Shown here piece after piece: positions 4,283 through 5,054 of a DNA stretch of 5,054 nt. The translations under genes were made by a program, and so were the position numbers. The stretch is taken from the NCBI GenBank assembly GCA_948902155.1, contig CAQVQZ010000155.1, forward strand, positions 1-5,054, read 5' to 3'. The notes beneath the pieces were generated by a model that was not told where the DNA came from, ran no database searches, and saw nothing but the letters and a program-made list of their open reading frames with translations. Origin of the DNA: an uncultured Oscillibacter sp. (lineage in GTDB: Bacteria; Bacillota_A; Clostridia; Oscillospirales; Oscillospiraceae). Each line of letters starts with the position of its first letter. Positions within the stretch are counted from its first letter, which is position 1.

Positions 4283-5054
4283 ATGTCCTTTGTCCACCTG
4301 CATGTCCATACGGAGTACAGCCTTCTGGACGGCGCGTGCCGCATCCGGGACCTGCCGAAGATCGTGAAAGAGATGGGCCAGACCGCCTGCGCCATTACGG
4401 ACCACGGGGTCATGTACGGCGCGGTGGACTTCTACCGGGCCTGCAGGGCGGAGGGGATTAAGCCCATCATCGGCTGCGAGGTCTACGTGACGGCGGAGGC
4501 CCGGCGGCTCACCGATAAGGTCCACGAGTTCGACTCCGAGAGCCGCCACCTGGTTTTGCTCTGCGAGAACGAGGAGGGCTACCGGAATCTCTCCTACATG
4601 GTCTCCATGGCCTGGACGGAGGGGTTTTACATCAAGCCCCGCATCGACCTGGAGCTGCTGCGGGCCCACAGCGGGGGGCTTCTGGCCCTCTCCGCCTGCC
4701 TGGCGGGAGAGGTTCCCCGGCGGCTGCGGAACGGGGAGTATGAGAACGCCAGGCACTACGCCCTGGAGCTGGCGGAGATTTTCGGCCCGGACCACTTCTA
4801 TCTGGAGCTCCAGGACCACGGCATCCGGGACCAGGCGGTGGTGAACCGGGGGATTTTGAAGCTCCACCAGGAGACGGGCCTGCCCATGGTCTGCACAAAC
4901 GACGCCCACTACCTCCGGAAGGAGGACGCGGAGGCCCACGACGTCCTCCTCTGCATCCAGACCGGCAAGACCCTGGACGACGAGAACCGGATGCGCTATG
5001 AGCCCCGGAATTTCTACCTCCGCAGCGAGGCGGAGATGGCGGAGCTGTTTTCCG
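4283..5054 (+). CDS. dnaE: DNA polymerase III alpha subunit DnaE, N-terminal PHP domain (3' end outside window)
   Basis: This is a C-family replicative DNA polymerase; Firmicutes normally carry DnaE alongside PolC. The 257 residues present cover the PHP domain. Motifs are HLHVHTEYSLLDG (5-17), ITDHGVMYGAVDFY (38-51), GIKPIIGCEVYV (58-69), the RHLVLL segment (88-93), EGFYIKPRID (113-122), LLALSACLAGEVP (133-145), the LELQDHG segment (174-180) and TNDAHY (205-210). The likely metal ligands His7, His9, Glu66, His89, Cys139, His179, Asp207 and His209 are all in place, as in Thermus-type DnaE, so the PHP site probably binds metal, unlike the degenerate site in E. coli. The polymerase palm, fingers and beta-binding regions lie beyond the window. 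In Clostridia this gene often follows whiA and precedes pfkA. Confidence 0.96.
   Translation, partial: MSFVHLHVHTEYSLLDGACRIRDLPKIVKEMGQTACAITDHGVMYGAVDFYRACRAEGIKPIIGCEVYVTAEARRLTDKVHEFDSESRHLVLLCENEEGYRNLSYMVSMAWTEGFYIKPRIDLELLRAHSGGLLALSACLAGEVPRRLRNGEYENARHYALELAEIFGPDHFYLELQDHGIRDQAVVNRGILKLHQETGLPMVCTNDAHYLRKEDAEAHDVLLCIQTGKTLDDENRMRYEPRNFYLRSEAEMAELFS

Noticed and set aside
4220..4939. Minus-strand open frame (239 codons) opposite dnaE
   Set aside because: It is antisense to an unmistakable DnaE PHP domain.

Overview
The window reads as a stretch of conserved chromosomal backbone from a high-GC, low-motility-of-content Clostridia genome, most likely an Oscillospiraceae-type gut anaerobe (Flavonifractor / Lawsonibacter / Oscillibacter-like). 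The basis is the gene order rapZ - yvcK - whiA - dnaE, which is typical of Firmicutes, together with GC-rich Firmicutes-type proteins and strong Shine-Dalgarno sites. The taxon is an inference from gene content and composition; there is no rRNA or other direct marker. All genes are on the + strand.

Layout. (1) Bases 2-763: the C-terminal part of rapZ (yvcJ); its P-loop end lies upstream of the window. (2) Bases 764-984: a 221-base gap, the only sizeable non-coding stretch. It is unusually rich in inverted repeats. An 80-base three-armed palindromic element begins on the rapZ stop codon, and two weaker stem-loops follow it. (3) Bases 985-2031: yvcK. (4) Bases 2031-2555: a small predicted lipoprotein of unknown function, overlapping the yvcK stop by one base. 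(5) Bases 2559-3482: whiA, 3 bases further on. (6) Bases 3507-3809: a 100-residue protein with two membrane segments and a C-terminal four-cysteine zinc ribbon. (7) Bases 3826-4263: a DUF3788-family protein. (8) Bases 4283-5054: the 5' third or less of dnaE, cut by the window end.

From yvcK onward the genes are separated by -1, 3, 24, 16 and 19 bases with no terminator between them, so they look like one transcription unit. RapZ and YvcK belong to the cell-envelope precursor and carbon-allocation control system, WhiA is a DNA-binding regulator linked to division and growth, and DnaE is a replicative polymerase. The three uncharacterised genes (lipoprotein, zinc-ribbon membrane protein, DUF3788) are insertions into this otherwise well-known order.

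I found no mobile-element genes, CRISPR array, tRNA or rRNA. I see no clear new multi-gene system. The best candidates for a second look are the structured rapZ-yvcK gap and the lipoprotein translationally coupled between yvcK and whiA.
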